From Listeria ilorinensis (GTDB lineage: Bacteria > Bacillota > Bacilli > Lactobacillales > Listeriaceae): a DNA stretch of 64,000 bases. Shown here piece by piece: positions 61,796-64,000 of the stretch. The notes under the pieces were generated by a model. It worked only from the letters and a program-made list of their open reading frames with translations, was not told where the DNA came from and made no database searches. The position numbers and the translations under genes are program-made. Numbering within the stretch: position 1 is the stretch's first letter; the number at the start of each line of letters is the position of its first letter. The DNA is taken from contig NZ_CAJYCN010000001.1 in NCBI RefSeq assembly GCF_913566895.1, forward strand, positions 248,001 through 312,000, read 5' to 3'.

Positions 61796-63775
61796 ATGAA
61801 ATGGAATGAATTTATCATCACTGGTGATCCTCTGATTTTAGGTGCTCAAGTGTCTATTGCACTTGTAAGTATTGGGATCGTCGTGCTTTTAACTTGGAAG
61901 AAAAAATGGAAGTGGCTGTTTAAAGAATGGATTTCTTCCGTTGACCACAAAAAAATTGGGATTATGTATCTCTTAGCAGCAGTGTTAATGCTCTTCCGTG
62001 GCGGTGTGGATGCACTGATGATGCGGACGCAGCTGGCACTTCCGGGGATGGAATTTTTAGATTCGCAGCATTACAATGAGGTCTTTTCAACACACGGGAC
62101 CATCATGATTCTATTTATGGCGATGCCGTTTATTATCGGATTGATGAATATTGCTGTTCCGCTTCAAATTGGGGCGCGTGATGTAGCATTTCCTTTCTTG
62201 AACAACTTGAGTTTTTGGACATTTTTCATGGGTGCGATGCTCTTTAACATCTCGTTTGTTATCGGGGGATCCCCTGATGCCGGATGGACAAACTATGCAC
62301 CACTTGCAGAAGAATTCAGTGCTGGCTACGGCATTAATTTTTACTTGTTAGGAGTGCAGATTGCAGGGATCGGAACCCTGATGACAGGGATCAACTTCTT
62401 CGTAACAATCATGAGAATGCGGACAAAAGGCATGTCATTGATGAAAATGCCAATGTTCACATGGACGGTTTTGATTACCAGTCTGATCATTATTTTTGCT
62501 TTTCCGGTTTTGACTGTGGCACTTGCGCTGATGTCATTTGACCGGTTGTTCGGAACGGCCTTTTTTACACTGGCAAATGGCGGATTACCGATGATGTGGG
62601 CCAACCTGTTCTGGGTTTGGGGACATCCGGAGGTTTACATCGTCATCCTGCCAGCGTTCGGGATATTCTCTGAGGTTATCTCGACATTTTCCCGCAAAAA
62701 ACTATTTGGTTATCCAGCCATGGTTGCAGCAGTTGTCGTTATTTCGGTACTAAGTTTCCTTGTGTGGGTCCACCACTTCTTTACGATGGGCTCCGGGGCA
62801 CTTGTCAATTCGTTCTTCTCCATTACGACAATGATGATCGCCATACCGACCGGGATCAAAATATTCAACTGGCTGTTTACGATGTATAAAGGGCGAATAA
62901 CCTTTACAACGCCAATGCTGTGGGCACTAGCCTTCATCCCGAACTTTGTTATCGGTGGTGTAACAGGGGTCATGCTGGCGATGGCGGCGGCTGATTATCA
63001 ATATCATAATACGTATTTCCTTGTTTCTCACTTCCACTATGTGCTGATTGCCGGAACAGTTTTCTCCTGCTTTGCCGGTCTGATTTACTGGTATCCAAAA
63101 ATGGTGGGTTATCGTCTAAACGAGAAAATCGGCAAATGGTTTTTCTGGATTTTTGTTGTTGGGTTCAATGTATGTTTCTTCCCACAATACTTTTTAGGAC
63201 TGGATGGCATGCCGCGTCGCCTTTATACATACGTACAGGGCGATGGCTGGACCACGCTAAACTTCATTTCAACGGTTGGAGCGTTCTTGATGGGGATAGC
63301 ATTCCTTATTCTATGCTGGAATATCGTTTACAGCTTCAAACACTCAAAACGTGAGGTAACAGGTGACCCTTGGGATGCACGGACACTGGAATGGGCAACA
63401 AGTTCGGCAGTTCCACCTAAGTACAACTTTGCAGTGCTTCCAGAATGGAATGATTTGGATGATTTTTGGAAAATGAAGCAAGAAGGAAAATCCTATTTAG
63501 ATAATAAAAATTACAAGCCGATCCATATGCCAAGCAATACGATGTTGGGATTTATTATGGCAATGTTTCTGTTTATCGGCGGTTTTGGTCTCGTCTTCTA
63601 CTGGTACTGGCTCGGACTGATTGGCGGTCTTGGAATGCTTGGTTGTATGGTATATCGTTCTTTCCAGAAAGACGAGGGGTATCATGTTGAAGTTGCAGAG
63701 ATTGTTGCTACAGAAGAACATCATGCACATGAACGTGAAACAGGCGTAAAGGAGGGTAACCCATGGAATCTGTAA
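61796..63775 (+). CDS. qoxB: aa3 menaquinol oxidase subunit I
   Basis: The 659-aa catalytic subunit with about 15 TM helices. Heme and copper ligands are visible: [11 protein letters not shown] (low-spin heme), [16 protein letters not shown] (copper B, with the cross-linked His-Tyr), VWVHHFF (two copper ligands) and [12 protein letters not shown] (both hemes). It reduces oxygen and pumps protons. ATG at 61796 with AAGGGGG, 17 bases after qoxA. Its end overlaps qoxC by 13 bp. Confidence 0.97.
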   Translation: MKWNEFIITGDPLILGAQVSIALVSIGIVVLLTWKKKWKWLFKEWISSVDHKKIGIMYLLAAVLMLFRGGVDALMMRTQLALPGMEFLDSQHYNEVFSTHGTIMILFMAMPFIIGLMNIAVPLQIGARDVAFPFLNNLSFWTFFMGAMLFNISFVIGGSPDAGWTNYAPLAEEFSAGYGINFYLLGVQIAGIGTLMTGINFFVTIMRMRTKGMSLMKMPMFTWTVLITSLIIIFAFPVLTVALALMSFDRLFGTAFFTLANGGLPMMWANLFWVWGHPEVYIVILPAFGIFSEVISTFSRKKLFGYPAMVAAVVVISVLSFLVWVHHFFTMGSGALVNSFFSITTMMIAIPTGIKIFNWLFTMYKGRITFTTPMLWALAFIPNFVIGGVTGVMLAMAAADYQYHNTYFLVSHFHYVLIAGTVFSCFAGLIYWYPKMVGYRLNEKIGKWFFWIFVVGFNVCFFPQYFLGLDGMPRRLYTYVQGDGWTTLNFISTVGAFLMGIAFLILCWNIVYSFKHSKREVTGDPWDARTLEWATSSAVPPKYNFAVLPEWNDLDDFWKMKQEGKSYLDNKNYKPIHMPSNTMLGFIMAMFLFIGGFGLVFYWYWLGLIGGLGMLGCMVYRSFQKDEGYHVEVAEIVATEEHHAHERETGVKEGNPWNL

Positions 63776-64000
63776 AAAATTCGAACCTTCCGTTAGAATA
63801 TCAATCTGAGCAGGGAAGACTGAATATCTTAGGCTTTTGGATATTCCTTGGTGCAGAAATCGCTTTATTCGCTACACTTTTTGCCACTTATTTTGTAATG
63901 AGCAAGGCGGGATCAAATGCAGGCCATCCACCCTCTGAAATGTTTGAATTGCCGCTTGTCCTCATCATGACATTCCTGCTTTTGACAAGTAGCTTTACAT
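63763..64000 (+). CDS. qoxC: aa3 menaquinol oxidase subunit III (cut by window edge)
   Basis: The first 79 codons of subunit III. The N-terminus [32 protein letters not shown] is typical of QoxC, with TM1 starting near residue 28 and TM2 beginning at the window end. AAAGGAGGG lies seven bases before ATG. The start is inside the qoxB coding end, giving coupled translation. Normal length is about 200 aa, so roughly 60 per cent is missing. Confidence 0.95.
   Translation, partial: MESVKNSNLPLEYQSEQGRLNILGFWIFLGAEIALFATLFATYFVMSKAGSNAGHPPSEMFELPLVLIMTFLLLTSSFT

Overview
The window is the replication-origin region of a Listeriaceae chromosome, almost certainly a Listeria species that I cannot name. 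The order rpmH-rnpA-yidC-jag to the left and dnaA-dnaN-MATE-yaaA-recF-gyrB-gyrA-(accessory genes)-mvaK1-mvaD-mvaK2-qoxA-qoxB-qoxC to the right is the Listeria order. The far left (serA, serC, MFS, MarR, a small SOS-type gene, nitroreductase, thioredoxin-like gene) matches the gene order I know from the end of the L. monocytogenes numbering. All assignments come from reading the sequence; no database search was run.

Layout. 1-5500: serine biosynthesis (serC-serA), a MarR-MFS pair, a short gene with a LexA-type box in its promoter, and a nitroreductase. 5545-17965: an esterase/metallohydrolase pair and a complete beta-1,2-glucooligosaccharide (sophorose-type) import and phosphorolysis operon (binding protein, two permeases, a YitT-like membrane protein, GH3, GH94, LacI) with matching LacI-type operators. 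18199-21816: housekeeping-type small genes, an MFS-like protein, and a parS site. 21872-33811: a second sugar locus whose gene order equals E. coli ycjMNOPQRSTU plus a divergent LacI. It is predicted to import an unusual glycoside, convert it through a 3-keto intermediate and split it by phosphorolysis. 33855-35466: tRNA-Val followed by a Panacea-domain (DUF4065) gene and a four-TM protein, a probable toxin-antitoxin or defence pair with a LexA-like box upstream. 35554-37882: an FSA-type transaldolase, its SorC-type regulator with two operators 125 bp apart, and an acetyltransferase. 38066-41248: a ROK-kinase remnant, jag-yidC-rnpA-rpmH, and an unrecognised 156-aa gene.

41329-43250 is a bipartite oriC flanking dnaA, with DnaA boxes on both sides and five DnaA-trios next to the AT-rich unwinding region. 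The core replication operon follows. Between gyrA and the mevalonate genes lies an accessory block (alpha/beta hydrolase, MFS, small membrane protein with CPBP-family protein, AraC, GNAT). The window ends in the mevalonate kinase operon and the aa3 menaquinol oxidase operon, cut within qoxC.

Three ParB-type parS sites (20034, 21878, 38003) lie left of oriC. Several short gene remnants (ROK kinase, sugar symporter, an unknown C-terminus) suggest past loss of carbohydrate genes. The two most interesting regions are the Panacea/4-TM pair and the ycj-like glycoside pathway.
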